The translations under genes and the position numbers were made by a program. From H17-190 sp034435615 (GTDB lineage: Bacteria > Chloroflexota > Dehalococcoidia > SM23-28-2 > HRBIN24), in the NCBI GenBank assembly GCA_034435615.1, contig DAOTWZ010000061.1:1-31520 (forward strand): a stretch of DNA of 31,520 nt, written 5' to 3'. The notes under the pieces are model-generated. The model was not told the DNA's origin, made no database searches, and saw only the letters and a program-made list of their open reading frames with translations. Positions 1 to 7,746 of the stretch are shown here, piece after piece; position 1 is the first letter of the stretch, and each line of letters opens with the position of its first letter.

Positions 1-250
1 GCCTCACCCCCGAGAATCGTATATTCTATACTCTACCTGTCGCCCCATTATCGCCCCACTCCCCCCTCCAGTCAACCAGCACCCCACACCCTCGGGAGGA
101 GCGATGGAGCGGGAGGCCGGCCTGGCCTGTGCCCGTCCTGCCTGGGGCGGGGCACGGTCCACACTCACTAGTGCAGAGAGGATGGGGCCTCTGCTCCTCA
201 GTGGAGGGCGCTCAGCTCCCCATGGCCAGGCGGCCGCCCGGCGGCGGATC
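1..250. other. Non-coding left edge with an AT-rich dyad
   Basis: No convincing gene lies here; the open frames that cross it look like shadows of the regulator on the other strand. The first 35 bases are unusually AT-rich for this DNA and hold a dyad, AGAAT-CGTAT-ATTCT (13-27), with TATACT (27-32) on the + strand and TAGAAT on the - strand. This could be a promoter or operator for a gene beyond the left edge. That reading is inference; no paired -35 box is clear. Confidence 0.3.
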
Positions 251-946
251 TCAGGCGTGGCGGGCCAGCCGCGACGCCTGCTGCCCGCGGCCTCCGCGGG
301 CGTCCGGCATCGTTCGCAGGAGGGTCTCCAGGCCGGAGCGCAGGTGCTCCTCCATGGCCCTGGCCATCTCCTGAGGGTCCCGCCTCTTCATGACCTCAAG
401 GAGGCGCCAGTGGTCGGTCAGGGTCTGACGGGGTCTGTCCGGCTGGAGGTTGAGGGTGTCGAAGGGATAGGTGACCCAAAGGCCCTCGATGAGGGCCAGG
501 AGGCGGGGCATCTTGGCCGCCCGGTAGAGAGTGAAATGGAGCTCTTGGTTCATCTGGCGGCACTTGGCCACATCGTTGCGGGCAACGGCTTCCTCCATCT
601 CGGACGTGAGGGCCTCCGTTCTGGCCACCAGCTCACGGAACTCCTCGTCGTCTGACCGTTCGATGGCGAGGCGGGCAGCGAGGGACTCCAGGGCCATACG
701 GATGTGGAAAGTCTCCACTATGTGCTCCAAGGTGTGAGAGGTGACCCTTGCGCCACGGTGGGGCAGTATCTCCACCAGCCCCTGGGCCTCCAGTCGGCGC
801 AGCGCCTCTCGCACGGGGGTCTGGCTGACGTCCAGCTTCTCTGCCCACTCGGCAGTGCGGATCCAGTCGCCCGGGGCCAGCTCGCCACTGCTGATGGCGT
901 CCCACAGGGCGGTGAAGACCAGGTCGTTCTTCGTCTGGAACTTCAA
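251..946 (-). CDS. GntR-family transcriptional regulator, FCD (FadR-type) subfamily
   Basis: A 231-aa DNA-binding regulator. Residues 7-68 form the winged helix-turn-helix, with the family hallmark QTPVREALRRLEAQGLV near residue 43. Residues 75-205 form the helical FCD effector domain, with histidines at about 137, 179 and 201 in the places where this family binds a metal and a small carboxylate ligand. The start is a TTG at 946, preceded by a GAGGGGG Shine-Dalgarno; no in-frame ATG is available upstream. It is divergent from the solute-binding protein at 1199, and the shared intergenic region holds inverted repeats, so it probably represses itself and/or that transporter gene. The ligand cannot be told from sequence; an organic acid is typical of the family. 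Confidence 0.93.
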   Translation of the reverse strand: MKFQTKNDLVFTALWDAISSGELAPGDWIRTAEWAEKLDVSQTPVREALRRLEAQGLVEILPHRGARVTSHTLEHIVETFHIRMALESLAARLAIERSDDEEFRELVARTEALTSEMEEAVARNDVAKCRQMNQELHFTLYRAAKMPRLLALIEGLWVTYPFDTLNLQPDRPRQTLTDHWRLLEVMKRRDPQEMARAMEEHLRSGLETLLRTMPDARGGRGQQASRLARHA

Positions 947-970
947 TCGACGACACCCCCTCGAGTACCA

Positions 971-1018
971 TAGGCCATGATGTGTAAGCTCTGGCCTACG
1001 GAAAATAGTTTACATCAT
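971..1018. promoter_or_regulatory. Two interleaved inverted repeats upstream of the GntR gene
   Basis: TAGGCCA (971-977) is repeated inverted as TGGCCTA (992-998), and ATGATGT (977-983) is repeated inverted as ACATCAT (1012-1018). The region is AT-richer than its surroundings and lies just upstream of the regulator's start. GntR-family proteins bind palindromes as dimers, usually near their own promoter, so these are candidate operators. This is inference from position and symmetry. Confidence 0.45.
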
Positions 1019-1108
1019 ATAAGCTGCCAATGAGTAGGCCTTGCTAAGCTCGCTTCGCGGCGCACGCCGGCCCCTGTCTCTCCTGGCCTTGCGCTTACGG
1101 CCCGGGTA

Positions 1109-1145
1109 TTGCGGTCCGTGAGATGGTATATATAATATATTGCAT
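1109..1145 (+). promoter_or_regulatory. Promoter of the solute-binding-protein gene overlapped by a palindrome
   Basis: TTGCGG (1109-1114), a 16-bp spacer and a perfect TATAAT (1131-1136) make a sigma-70-type promoter about 60 bp before the ATG. The -10 box lies inside an imperfect 23-bp palindrome (1123-1145; outer arms ATG/CAT, inner AT-rich arms, 18 of 23 positions symmetric). A protein bound there would block RNA polymerase, so the divergent GntR regulator is the obvious candidate repressor. Confidence 0.55.
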
Positions 1146-1198
1146 CAAACCGCGGCCGTCGCCCTGTCGCTCCAGGGCGCGAGAGCAAGGAGGTTGGC

Positions 1199-2455
1199 AT
1201 GTCGGCGCTAGCGAAGCGTGCGACCCTGTTGTTGGTGACCGCCCTCGCCCTCCTGGGGGCGGCCTGTGGCGGGGGAAGCGCATCGGAAAGCACGCCCACC
1301 AAACCGCCCCTCAACATAGGGGTGATGTACGACGGCACGGGCGCTACTCAGAGCATCGGCCTCCCCTTCAAGAACGGCATCGAGGACTACGTCAGACTCG
1401 TCAACAGCAAGGGAGGGGTGGAGGGACACCCGGTCAATGTGCAGCTCATCGAGATGGCCTATGAGGTGGCGCGCGGCGTGGAGGCCTACGAGCGGATGAA
1501 GCAGGACGGCGCCGTCATGGTCCTGGCCTGGGGCTCGGGTACCCTCGCCGCCATAGCGGAGCGTTGCAACGCTGACCGGGTCCCCTGCATCATACCCGGC
1601 GGCGGCGTGGCCCGCATGGCCGATGGCCAGAAATATCCCTTCATCTTCCCCATGACCGCCAACTTCTGGTCGCAAGCGGCGGCGGCCGTCAAGTACGCCC
1701 TCGACCAGTGGAAGGCCGAGGGCCGTCCAGGCAAGCCCAAGATCGCTTTCATCTACAACGACACCGCAGGCGGGCGCGAGCCCATAGAGCTCTTGCAGCG
1801 CATCGCCCAGTTGGAGGGCTTCGAGCTGCGGCTCTTCGCCGTCCCTCTGCCCGGGCTTGATCTCTCCGCCCAGGTGCAGGATATAGTGCAGCGCTACCGG
1901 GCGGACTGGGTCGTCTCTCATCTCTTCGGCCGCTCCCCCTCGGTGGCCATCAAGCAGTTCAAGGAGGTAGGCTTCCCACTGAACCGTGTCATCAACCTGG
2001 GCCCCGGCGCCTCCGACGACGCGGTGCGGGCCGCCGGCGGCTGGGACGTGGCCGAGGGATTCCTGGGGGCCGTCTACACCGATATGGGCACCGACCTGCC
2101 CATTCTGGCCGAGATCACCAAGATGTACCAGGAAGAGGGGAGGCAGCCTCCGCCTGACATCACTCAGTCCAACACCTACTACGTCCAGGGCGTGGCCGAT
2201 GCCGCTCTGATGGTGGAGGGGCTGCGGCAGGCGGTCAAGAAGTACGGCTACCCCCTGGACGGCGTCAAGGCCCGGGACGGCCTCCGCCTCATCCGGGGCA
2301 ACGTGGCCGGCGTCGTCAGCGTCCAGATGAGCGAGCGCGACCACGAGGGCGGAGGCCAGGTGCGCATCTATCAGGTGAAGGGCGGCCGCTGGCAGCCGGT
2401 GACGGAGTGGTTCAGCGCCTACCGCGATGTGATACAACAGATGCTGCAGTCCTAG
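1199..2455 (+). CDS. ABC transporter substrate-binding lipoprotein (branched-chain amino acid / PBP1 type)
   Basis: A 418-aa extracytoplasmic solute-binding protein of the LivJ/Peripla_BP_6 type. The N-terminus is a lipoprotein signal peptide: basic start, hydrophobic core, and a lipobox ending LLGAAC with Cys23 as the lipidated residue, followed by a Gly/Ser linker. The mature part has the two-lobed type I fold pattern, starting with INIGVMYDGTG-like and continuing through a KIAFIYNDTAGG segment at the second lobe. A strong AAGGAGG (about 1188-1194) precedes the ATG. No permease or ATPase genes follow in the window, so the rest of the transporter lies elsewhere or this is a solitary binding protein. 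The substrate is unknown; the family often takes up amino acids, amides, urea or aromatic acids. Confidence 0.9.
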   Translation: MSALAKRATLLLVTALALLGAACGGGSASESTPTKPPLNIGVMYDGTGATQSIGLPFKNGIEDYVRLVNSKGGVEGHPVNVQLIEMAYEVARGVEAYERMKQDGAVMVLAWGSGTLAAIAERCNADRVPCIIPGGGVARMADGQKYPFIFPMTANFWSQAAAAVKYALDQWKAEGRPGKPKIAFIYNDTAGGREPIELLQRIAQLEGFELRLFAVPLPGLDLSAQVQDIVQRYRADWVVSHLFGRSPSVAIKQFKEVGFPLNRVINLGPGASDDAVRAAGGWDVAEGFLGAVYTDMGTDLPILAEITKMYQEEGRQPPPDITQSNTYYVQGVADAALMVEGLRQAVKKYGYPLDGVKARDGLRLIRGNVAGVVSVQMSERDHEGGGQVRIYQVKGGRWQPVTEWFSAYRDVIQQMLQS

Positions 2456-2456
2456 G

Positions 2457-2516
2457 CCAGCGCCCCGGCGCTGGCAGCGGCCCGGGGCCGCGGCATCCGT
2501 CCCGCGGCCCCGGGCC
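2457..2516 (+). terminator. Two tandem GC hairpins after the solute-binding-protein gene
   Basis: Just after the stop codon CCAGCGCC (2457-2464) pairs with GGCGCTGG (2467-2474), and GGCCCGGGGCCGCGG (2479-2493) pairs perfectly with its complement at 2502-2516 around an 8-base loop. There is no U-tract, so this is either a U-less terminator or a 3' stabilising structure that uncouples the abundant binding protein from the enzyme gene downstream. Confidence 0.55.
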
Positions 2517-2543
2517 CCACAACGACGACAGGGGGTATGGACT

Positions 2544-4301
2544 ATGGCGCGGCTACACGGTGGGGAGATGGTGGCCCGCGTCCTGCGGGACGTAGGCGTG
2601 CGAGAGCTCTTCACCCTCCAGGGAGGGCACATAGACCCCATCCTGGAGGCGTGCGACCGCTTCGGCTTCCGCATCATCGACACCAGGCACGAGCAGGCGG
2701 CGGCCCACATGGCGGAGGGTTGGGCCCGCACCACGGGGCGGTTGGGTGTCTGCGCTGTCACCGCCGGCCCCGGCATCACCGATGCCATCACAGGCATCGC
2801 CAACGCCTACCTGGACGCCGTGCCCATGCTGGTCCTGGCCGGGCGCAGCCCCCTGGCGGACGAAGACCTCCTGCCCCTCCAGGGGATGCCCCAGCTGGAG
2901 ATGGTGCGCCCCATCACCAAGTGGGCCCGCACCGTCTACCAGGCGCCCCGCATCGCCGAGTACGTGGCCATGGCCGTGCGTCAGGCCACCACCGGCCGCC
3001 CTGGCCCCGTCTACCTGGAGGTGCCCATAGACGTCCTCTTCGCCAGTGTAGAGGAGGAGCAGGTGGCCTGGCCGGCCGGCTACCTTCCCGAGCACCCGCC
3101 CGCCCCTCGGCCCGAGGCGGTGGAGGCGGCGCTCGAGATGCTGCAGCGGGCGGAGCGGCCGGTGGTCCTGGCCGGGGGCGGCGTCTGGTTCGCCGGGGCG
3201 GCAGACGAGCTGCGCCAGTTCGCCGAGATCACCCAGACGCCGGTCTTCATGAACCCCAAGGCACGGGGCTGCGTCCCTGAGGATACCCCCCTGGGCTACG
3301 GTGGCTTCGGCCTCTTCTCCTCCAGCCGCGTGCAGAGGGAGGCCGGCCCGCCCGACCTGGTGATGCTGATGGGCGCCCGCCCCGGCCTCTTCACAGGGGG
3401 ACGTCGCTCCGTCATCCCGGCGGAGGCGAAGGTGATACAGGTGGACATCGAAGGGGAGGAGATAGGGAGAGGCCGCCCGGTGGACCTGGGCATCCAGGGG
3501 GACTGCCGGGAAGTGCTGCGCCAGCTGGTGGCCGGCGCCCGCTCCCGCCGCTGGCCCGACCGCTCCCACTGGCTGCGGACGCTGGACGAGGCCCGCCGCT
3601 CCCGTCAGCGTGCCTTCCCGGAGGCCCTGCAACAGGAGACGCCGCCCATACACCCCTTCCGCCTGGCCCACGAGCTGGCCCAGCGCCTGGGCCCCGAGGA
3701 CGTGGTGGTGGCGGACGGCGGCGAGGCTGCCGAATGGATAGCGGCGGCCGCCACCATGCGGCTTCCCGGGCGCTTTCTGGGCCACGGCTACCTGGGCTGC
3801 CTGGGCACGGGTCTGCCCTTCGCCATGGCGGCCAAGCTGGCCCGGCCGGAGGCCCGCGTCCTCCTCGTCACCGGCGACGGCTCCGTCGGCCTCAACTTCG
3901 CCGAGTTCGAGACGGCGGTCCGCCACCGGCTCCCCTTCGTCTGCGTCATCTTCAACGACAAGGCCTGGGGCATGTCCCGCCACGCCCAGCAGATCCTCTT
4001 CCAGGGCCGGACCATCGCCTCCGAGCTGGGGTTGGTCCATTACGAACGGGCAGCGGCCGGCTTCGGCTGCCACGGCGAGCTCATCGAGCGGCCCCAGGAG
4101 ATAGGGCCCGCCCTGGAGAGGGCCTTCGCCACTGGCCTGCCCGCCTGCCTGAACGTCCTCATAGACCCCGAGGTGGTCTCCCCCGTCACCCTCTCTCTGA
4201 TGGGCCTCTCCGCCAAGGCGCAACGGGAGAAGGAGAAAGCGGAGGAGGAGGGGAAGACCACCCTCCCCTACTACGGCCAGCGCGAGCTCCAGGAGCGCTA
4301 G
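2544..4301 (+). CDS. Thiamine-diphosphate-dependent enzyme, acetolactate synthase / 2-hydroxyacyl-CoA lyase-like
   Basis: A 585-aa protein with the three-domain layout of the ThDP decarboxylase/lyase superfamily. The N-terminal Pyr domain has the catalytic glutamate in RHEQAAAHMAEGWAR (Glu50). A central nucleotide-binding-like domain follows. The C-terminal PP domain carries the ThDP-Mg motif GDGS (about residue 444) with a conserved Asn about 27 residues on, in IFNDKAWG. Length fits IlvB, 2-hydroxyacyl-CoA lyase, oxalyl-CoA decarboxylase and sulfoacetaldehyde acetyltransferase. No IlvN-type small subunit lies next to it, so true branched-chain amino acid synthesis is less likely than a catabolic lyase. 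A GGGGG Shine-Dalgarno precedes the ATG. The exact substrate is not readable from the sequence. Confidence 0.88.
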   Translation: MARLHGGEMVARVLRDVGVRELFTLQGGHIDPILEACDRFGFRIIDTRHEQAAAHMAEGWARTTGRLGVCAVTAGPGITDAITGIANAYLDAVPMLVLAGRSPLADEDLLPLQGMPQLEMVRPITKWARTVYQAPRIAEYVAMAVRQATTGRPGPVYLEVPIDVLFASVEEEQVAWPAGYLPEHPPAPRPEAVEAALEMLQRAERPVVLAGGGVWFAGAADELRQFAEITQTPVFMNPKARGCVPEDTPLGYGGFGLFSSSRVQREAGPPDLVMLMGARPGLFTGGRRSVIPAEAKVIQVDIEGEEIGRGRPVDLGIQGDCREVLRQLVAGARSRRWPDRSHWLRTLDEARRSRQRAFPEALQQETPPIHPFRLAHELAQRLGPEDVVVADGGEAAEWIAAAATMRLPGRFLGHGYLGCLGTGLPFAMAAKLARPEARVLLVTGDGSVGLNFAEFETAVRHRLPFVCVIFNDKAWGMSRHAQQILFQGRTIASELGLVHYERAAAGFGCHGELIERPQEIGPALERAFATGLPACLNVLIDPEVVSPVTLSLMGLSAKAQREKEKAEEEGKTTLPYYGQRELQER

Positions 4302-4406
4302 GCTGCCGGCCCGTCTCGAACGCCGCCGTGGCCCGGCCGGCGTGCCGTGCGTGGGCTGTGGCGGGGCGGACGCTGGCTTAAACTGGTGGGGAAGGTGGTG
4401 GTGGTC

Positions 4407-5327
4407 ATGCGGTTCGGCATCGTCGGCCTGGGGCGCATGGGGGGAAACCTGGCCCTCCGGGCCATGGAGAAGGGCCATCAGGTGGTGGGCTACGCCCGCA
4501 GCCGTGAGCGGACCCGGGAGCTGTCCAGAGCGGGGCTGGAGCCTGCCTCTTCTCTGGCCGATATGGTGACAAGGCTGGGGCCGCCGCGCGTCGTCGTCCT
4601 CTACGTCCCTCACGGCGCTCCCACGGAGGAGGTATGCCAGGCCCTGTTGCCCCTCCTCTCGCCCGGCGATGTGGTGGCCGATGGCGGTAACTCCCACTGG
4701 GAGGACTCGCGGCGGCGTTATCGCCTCTTCGTCCAGAGAGGAGTCCGCTTCCTGGACGTAGGAACCAGCGGCGGCATCCCGGGCGCCCGCGGGGGCGCCT
4801 GCTTCATGGTAGGAGGCGACCGCGACGCCTACGAGGCTGTGGCCCCCCTCCTGCGCGACCTGGCGCTGGACGACGAGGCCGTCTACTACGTGGGGCCGTC
4901 GGGGGCTGGCCACTTCGTCAAGCTGGTGCACAACGCCATCGAATTCGGCATGGTGCAGGCCATCGCCGAGGGTGTGGAGATGCTCCAGCGCTCCGATTAC
5001 CGGGTTGAGCTGCCGGCCCTCTTCAGGAGCTGGCTGCACGGCTCGGTGGTCCGTAGCTGGCTGCTGGAGCTCATGGGCCAGGCGCTGGCCGAGAACCCTG
5101 ATCTCCATCACCTCTCCTCCTATGTGGAGGACACCGGGGAGGTGAAATGGGTGCTCCGATGGGCGCTGGAGCGGGACATCCCTCTGCCCGTGACGAGCGC
5201 CGCCCAGAACGCCCTCATGCAGTATCGTGACCTTGGCTCCATCGCCGCCAAGGCGGTGGCCCTCCTGCGCCACCAGTTCGGCGGGCACCCGGTGCACAGG
5301 ACCACCCCGCGGGGCGCCAGAGGGTGA
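4407..5327 (+). CDS. gnd: 6-phosphogluconate dehydrogenase, short (GndA/YqeC-like) type
   Basis: A 306-aa NAD(P)-dependent dehydrogenase of the 6PGDH/beta-hydroxyacid family. It begins with a Rossmann motif, FGIVGLGRMGGNLA, then shows the 6PGDH substrate signature DGGNSHWEDSRRR and the catalytic lysine helix KLVHNAIEFGMVQ. These favour 6-phosphogluconate over 3-hydroxyisobutyrate. The length matches the short, often NAD-dependent bacterial and archaeal enzymes rather than the 470-aa form. The start chosen is the ATG at 4407, where the Rossmann strand begins; an upstream in-frame ATG at 4347 would add 20 Arg/Trp-rich residues with no family match. The role would be oxidative decarboxylation to ribulose 5-phosphate, but the neighbouring genes do not confirm a pentose-phosphate context. 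Confidence 0.82.
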   Translation: MRFGIVGLGRMGGNLALRAMEKGHQVVGYARSRERTRELSRAGLEPASSLADMVTRLGPPRVVVLYVPHGAPTEEVCQALLPLLSPGDVVADGGNSHWEDSRRRYRLFVQRGVRFLDVGTSGGIPGARGGACFMVGGDRDAYEAVAPLLRDLALDDEAVYYVGPSGAGHFVKLVHNAIEFGMVQAIAEGVEMLQRSDYRVELPALFRSWLHGSVVRSWLLELMGQALAENPDLHHLSSYVEDTGEVKWVLRWALERDIPLPVTSAAQNALMQYRDLGSIAAKAVALLRHQFGGHPVHRTTPRGARG

Positions 5328-5384
5328 GGCCAGAAAGGCCACCGGCCCAGCCCGGTGGCACCACAGACCGACAGGAGGAGACGC

Positions 5385-5783
5385 ATGATAGATTCCGTGG
5401 GGAGCGTCTGCATCTTCGTGCAGGATCAGGACCGCGCCAAGGCGTTCTACACCCAGGCCCTGGGCTTCGAGGTGAGGAGTGACGAGCCCCTTTACCCCGG
5501 CGCCAGCGCTCGCTGGCTGGCGGTGGCCCCGCCCGGGGCGAGCACGGAGGTCGTCCTCTACCTCATGGACGACGCCTGGGCGCACTATCGCTCCGTCATG
5601 GGGCAGACGCAGGCCGTCACCTTCCGGGTGAGGGACATGATGGCCCTGGCGGCCGACCTGGAGGCCAAGGGCGTCCCCTTCCTGCAGGAGCCCACGCGTG
5701 AGCCCTGGGGGACGTATGCCATCATCCAGGACTCGGAGGGTAACCGCCTCCTCCTGGTGGAGCCGGCCGGCCCGGGTAGCTGA
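5385..5783 (+). CDS. VOC-family (glyoxalase/bleomycin resistance/dioxygenase fold) protein
   Basis: A 132-aa vicinal-oxygen-chelate protein with two beta-alpha-beta3 repeats: SVCIFVQDQDRAKAFYTQAL opens the first and AVTFRVRDMMALAADLEAKGV the second, ending IIQDSEGNRLLLVEP with a Glu at a usual metal-ligand position. Such proteins act as lyases, isomerases, dioxygenases or binding proteins; the reaction here is not determinable. AGGAGG (5373-5378) fixes the ATG at 5385 and rules out an upstream in-frame ATG. It follows the gnd-like gene by 57 bp and may be cotranscribed with it. Confidence 0.85.
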   Translation: MIDSVGSVCIFVQDQDRAKAFYTQALGFEVRSDEPLYPGASARWLAVAPPGASTEVVLYLMDDAWAHYRSVMGQTQAVTFRVRDMMALAADLEAKGVPFLQEPTREPWGTYAIIQDSEGNRLLLVEPAGPGS

Positions 5784-5856
5784 GGGGACGACGGGCCGTC
5801 GCCTCGTCCCCCAGTGAGCGAGGAAGGTGGGGCCGGCGGACGCGCCCGCCGGCCCC
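5784..5856 (+). terminator. Two tandem GC hairpins after the VOC gene
   Basis: GGGGACGA (5784-5791) pairs with TCGTCCCC (5804-5811) directly after the stop codon; GGGGCCGGCGG (5829-5839) pairs perfectly with its complement at 5846-5856 across a 6-base loop. As at 2457-2516 there are two hairpins and no U-tract. They sit between the VOC gene and the promoter of the next gene, which suits a transcription end point. Confidence 0.5.
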
Positions 5857-5875
5857 TGTCGCGGCATCCGCCCTG

Positions 5876-5881
5876 TATAAT
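5876..5881 (+). promoter_or_regulatory. -10 box (TATAAT) before the molybdoenzyme gene
   Basis: A perfect TATAAT followed by G lies 30 bp before the start codon at 5912, right after the hairpins. No good -35 hexamer is seen at 16-18 bp. The expected transcript start near 5888 leaves a short leader with the AGAAGGA ribosome binding site. Confidence 0.42.
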
Positions 5882-5911
5882 GGGCCACACCGGGCAGAGA
5901 AGGACGATGTC

Positions 5912-6979
5912 ATGTGCGAGAGCTGTGGCTGTCAGGGCCAAGGGCGCCCGCTGCGGGTGATCCAGGAGCGCCCGTTCAACGCCGAGACTCCTCTGGAGGC
6001 GCTGGCGCAGGGGGCGGTCACCGGTGTGACGTCCTGGTTCGTGCGGAGCCATTTCCAGGTGCCCCGTGTGGACGCCGCTGCCTGGCGACTGCGAGTGGAC
6101 GGAGCGGTGGCGCGGCCGCGTGAGCTGTCGCTGACGGAGCTGATGCGGCTGCCGTCCCGCGAGCTGGTGGTCACCATGGAGTGCGCCGGGAACGGACGCA
6201 CCCTGATGTCGCCCGTCCCCCCGGGCGTCCCCTGGGGACTGGGCGCGGTGAGCACGGTGCGCTTCACCGGGGTGCCCCTGGCCACGGTGCTGGCGGAGGC
6301 GGGCCTGGAGCCGGACGCGGCGGAGGTGCTGTTCACCGGTGCCGACCGGGGGGAGGAGGCGGGGCGGCGGGAGCCCTTCGCCCGCAGCCTGCCCCTGGAG
6401 GTGGCCCTCCATCCGGATACCCTGCTGGCCTGGGAGGCCAATGGCGGCCCGCTGACGCCGGAGCACGGCTTCCCGCTGCGCCTGGTGGTGCCCGGCTGGT
6501 ATGGCATGGCCTCCGTCAAGTGGCTGGAGCGGGTGACCGCCCTCCGGGAGCCCTTCCGTGGCTACTTCCAGAGCGAGCAGTATCGCTATCTGGAGGAGAG
6601 GGGGACGCCCGAGGGGACGCCCGTGACCCGCATGCGGGTGCGCTCCCTCATCGTCCGCCCGGCGGAGGGGGAAAGGCTGCCCATGAGGCCCGTGGAGGTG
6701 CGGGGGCTGGCCTGGTCCGGTTACGGCGAGATCGTCAGGGTGGCCGTGAGCGACGACGAAGGCGCCACCTGGCTGGAGGCGGAGCTGGGACGGCCAGCCT
6801 CCCCCTACAGCGCCACCCCCTGGCGGCTGGAATGGCGACCGCCACAGGCCGGCCGCTACGTCCTCCTCTCCCGGGCCTTCGATTCCGCCGGCAACGCCCA
6901 GCCGTTGCAGCCGGTCTGGAACCGTCTGGGCTACGGGAACAACGGTGTCCAGCGGGTGACGGTGCTGGTCCAGGGGTAG
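5912..6979 (+). CDS. Sulfite oxidase-like molybdopterin-dependent oxidoreductase
   Basis: A 355-aa protein of the sulfite oxidase/SorA/YedY-like family. The oxidoreductase molybdopterin domain (about residues 35-230) has the molybdenum-ligating cysteine in VTMECAGNGR (Cys91) and the typical HGFPLRLVVPGWYGMASVKWL segment. The C-terminal Mo-co dimerisation domain (about 245-350) has VAVSDDEGATW and ends in a WNRLGYGNN motif. There is no heme domain. Unlike exported relatives it has no Tat or Sec signal; instead it starts MCESCGC, a CxxCxC cluster that could bind a metal or be modified. A cytoplasmic enzyme is inferred. The natural substrate (sulfite or another oxyanion/sulfoxide) is not known. 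It converges with the anti-sigma gene 7 bp downstream. Confidence 0.88.
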   Translation: MCESCGCQGQGRPLRVIQERPFNAETPLEALAQGAVTGVTSWFVRSHFQVPRVDAAAWRLRVDGAVARPRELSLTELMRLPSRELVVTMECAGNGRTLMSPVPPGVPWGLGAVSTVRFTGVPLATVLAEAGLEPDAAEVLFTGADRGEEAGRREPFARSLPLEVALHPDTLLAWEANGGPLTPEHGFPLRLVVPGWYGMASVKWLERVTALREPFRGYFQSEQYRYLEERGTPEGTPVTRMRVRSLIVRPAEGERLPMRPVEVRGLAWSGYGEIVRVAVSDDEGATWLEAELGRPASPYSATPWRLEWRPPQAGRYVLLSRAFDSAGNAQPLQPVWNRLGYGNNGVQRVTVLVQG

Positions 6980-6986
6980 CCCCGCC

Positions 6987-7694
6987 CTATCTGGGTCCCG
7001 GCCGGCCGGGCGGGGCCTCCCCCGCGGCGGGGGGTGTGGGGGTGACGGAGGGGACGGGCGGGGTGACTGGGGGCAGCCCCCCGTCGTCGCTCTCCGGGGG
7101 GACGTCCATCTCCCCGGGCGGTCCGGGGACAAAGCCAGGGACGCCCGGGACGCCCTCCGGTGGCCCTTCCTCGGCGGCGGGAGGAACCGGGGTGGGGCGG
7201 ACGGGAGGTCCGCCCGGGCCGTCCGCCTGCCCGCCCTGGCCGGGCCGCCCCGGCGCGGGCGAGGGGATGACCGGCCCGGGGGTGACGGGGCGCTCTTCGT
7301 GGCGGGGGAGAGGGCGCAGGTGGAGAGACTCCAGGACATCGCCGATGACGTCACGCCCTCGATCGGTGGCGCCCACGCCGGCCGCCCCTACCAGGAGCAG
7401 CCCCACCAGCGCCAGGGCGACGGCTGGCCGGAGAACAGGGGCCAGCAGCCCCGCCCAGCGACGTCGGCCCGCGGTCTGGCTGGTCCGCTGGCGCTGCAGT
7501 TCGGCCTGGAGGAGGGCGTAGGCGCGTTGCTCCCCCTCGGGCTCCGGCAAAGGGAGCCGCTCCAGGGCCGCCGCCAGGCGGAGGAGGGGGCGGAGACCGG
7601 CCTCCTCGCCCTGGGCGAGGGCGTCCGGGTCCTCTATGACGCCCTGATGCCGGGACAGGAGGCGGGCCAGCCTTCGCTCCTGTTCTCTGGTCAT
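6987..7694 (-). CDS. Probable membrane anti-sigma factor with proline-rich extracytoplasmic tail
   Basis: A 235-aa protein with no confident family name. Residues 1-85 are a charged, Leu-rich helical cytoplasmic region, as in anti-sigma domains; residues 87-109 form one membrane helix (VALALVGLLLVGAAGVGAT). The remaining 125 residues are rich in Pro, Gly and Glu and would be outside the cell. It lies 52 bp downstream of the ECF sigma gene on the same strand, the usual position of an anti-sigma partner, and this context is the main reason for the call. No zinc-binding HxxxCxxC motif is present, so it is not a ZAS-type anti-sigma factor. The low-complexity tail may act as a cell-wall or surface sensor. 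Confidence 0.62.
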   Translation of the reverse strand: MTREQERRLARLLSRHQGVIEDPDALAQGEEAGLRPLLRLAAALERLPLPEPEGEQRAYALLQAELQRQRTSQTAGRRRWAGLLAPVLRPAVALALVGLLLVGAAGVGATDRGRDVIGDVLESLHLRPLPRHEERPVTPGPVIPSPAPGRPGQGGQADGPGGPPVRPTPVPPAAEEGPPEGVPGVPGFVPGPPGEMDVPPESDDGGLPPVTPPVPSVTPTPPAAGEAPPGRPGPR

Positions 7695-7746
7695 CGTCGT
7701 CCTGCCTTTTTCTGCCCTCTATCAGGTCTATCCGCCGGTAATGGCC

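Noticed and set aside
129..155. Possible terminator (GTGCCC...GGGCAC) after the GntR gene
   Set aside because: The arms are short, the loop is long and no U-tract follows on either strand.
104..655. 183-codon frame on the + strand at the left edge
   Set aside because: It overlaps the well-supported GntR regulator on the other strand, shows no family pattern and has shadow-like composition.
1208..2803. Long - strand frame opposite the solute-binding protein
   Set aside because: The + strand has a lipoprotein signal, good Shine-Dalgarno and family motifs; the antisense frame has none.
2553..5888. Very long open frame (about 1,100 codons) on the - strand across the ThDP enzyme, gnd-like and VOC genes
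   Set aside because: Its composition is Gly/His/Arg-rich with no domain pattern. It is the antisense shadow of GC-rich coding sequence on the + strand, where all family motifs are found.
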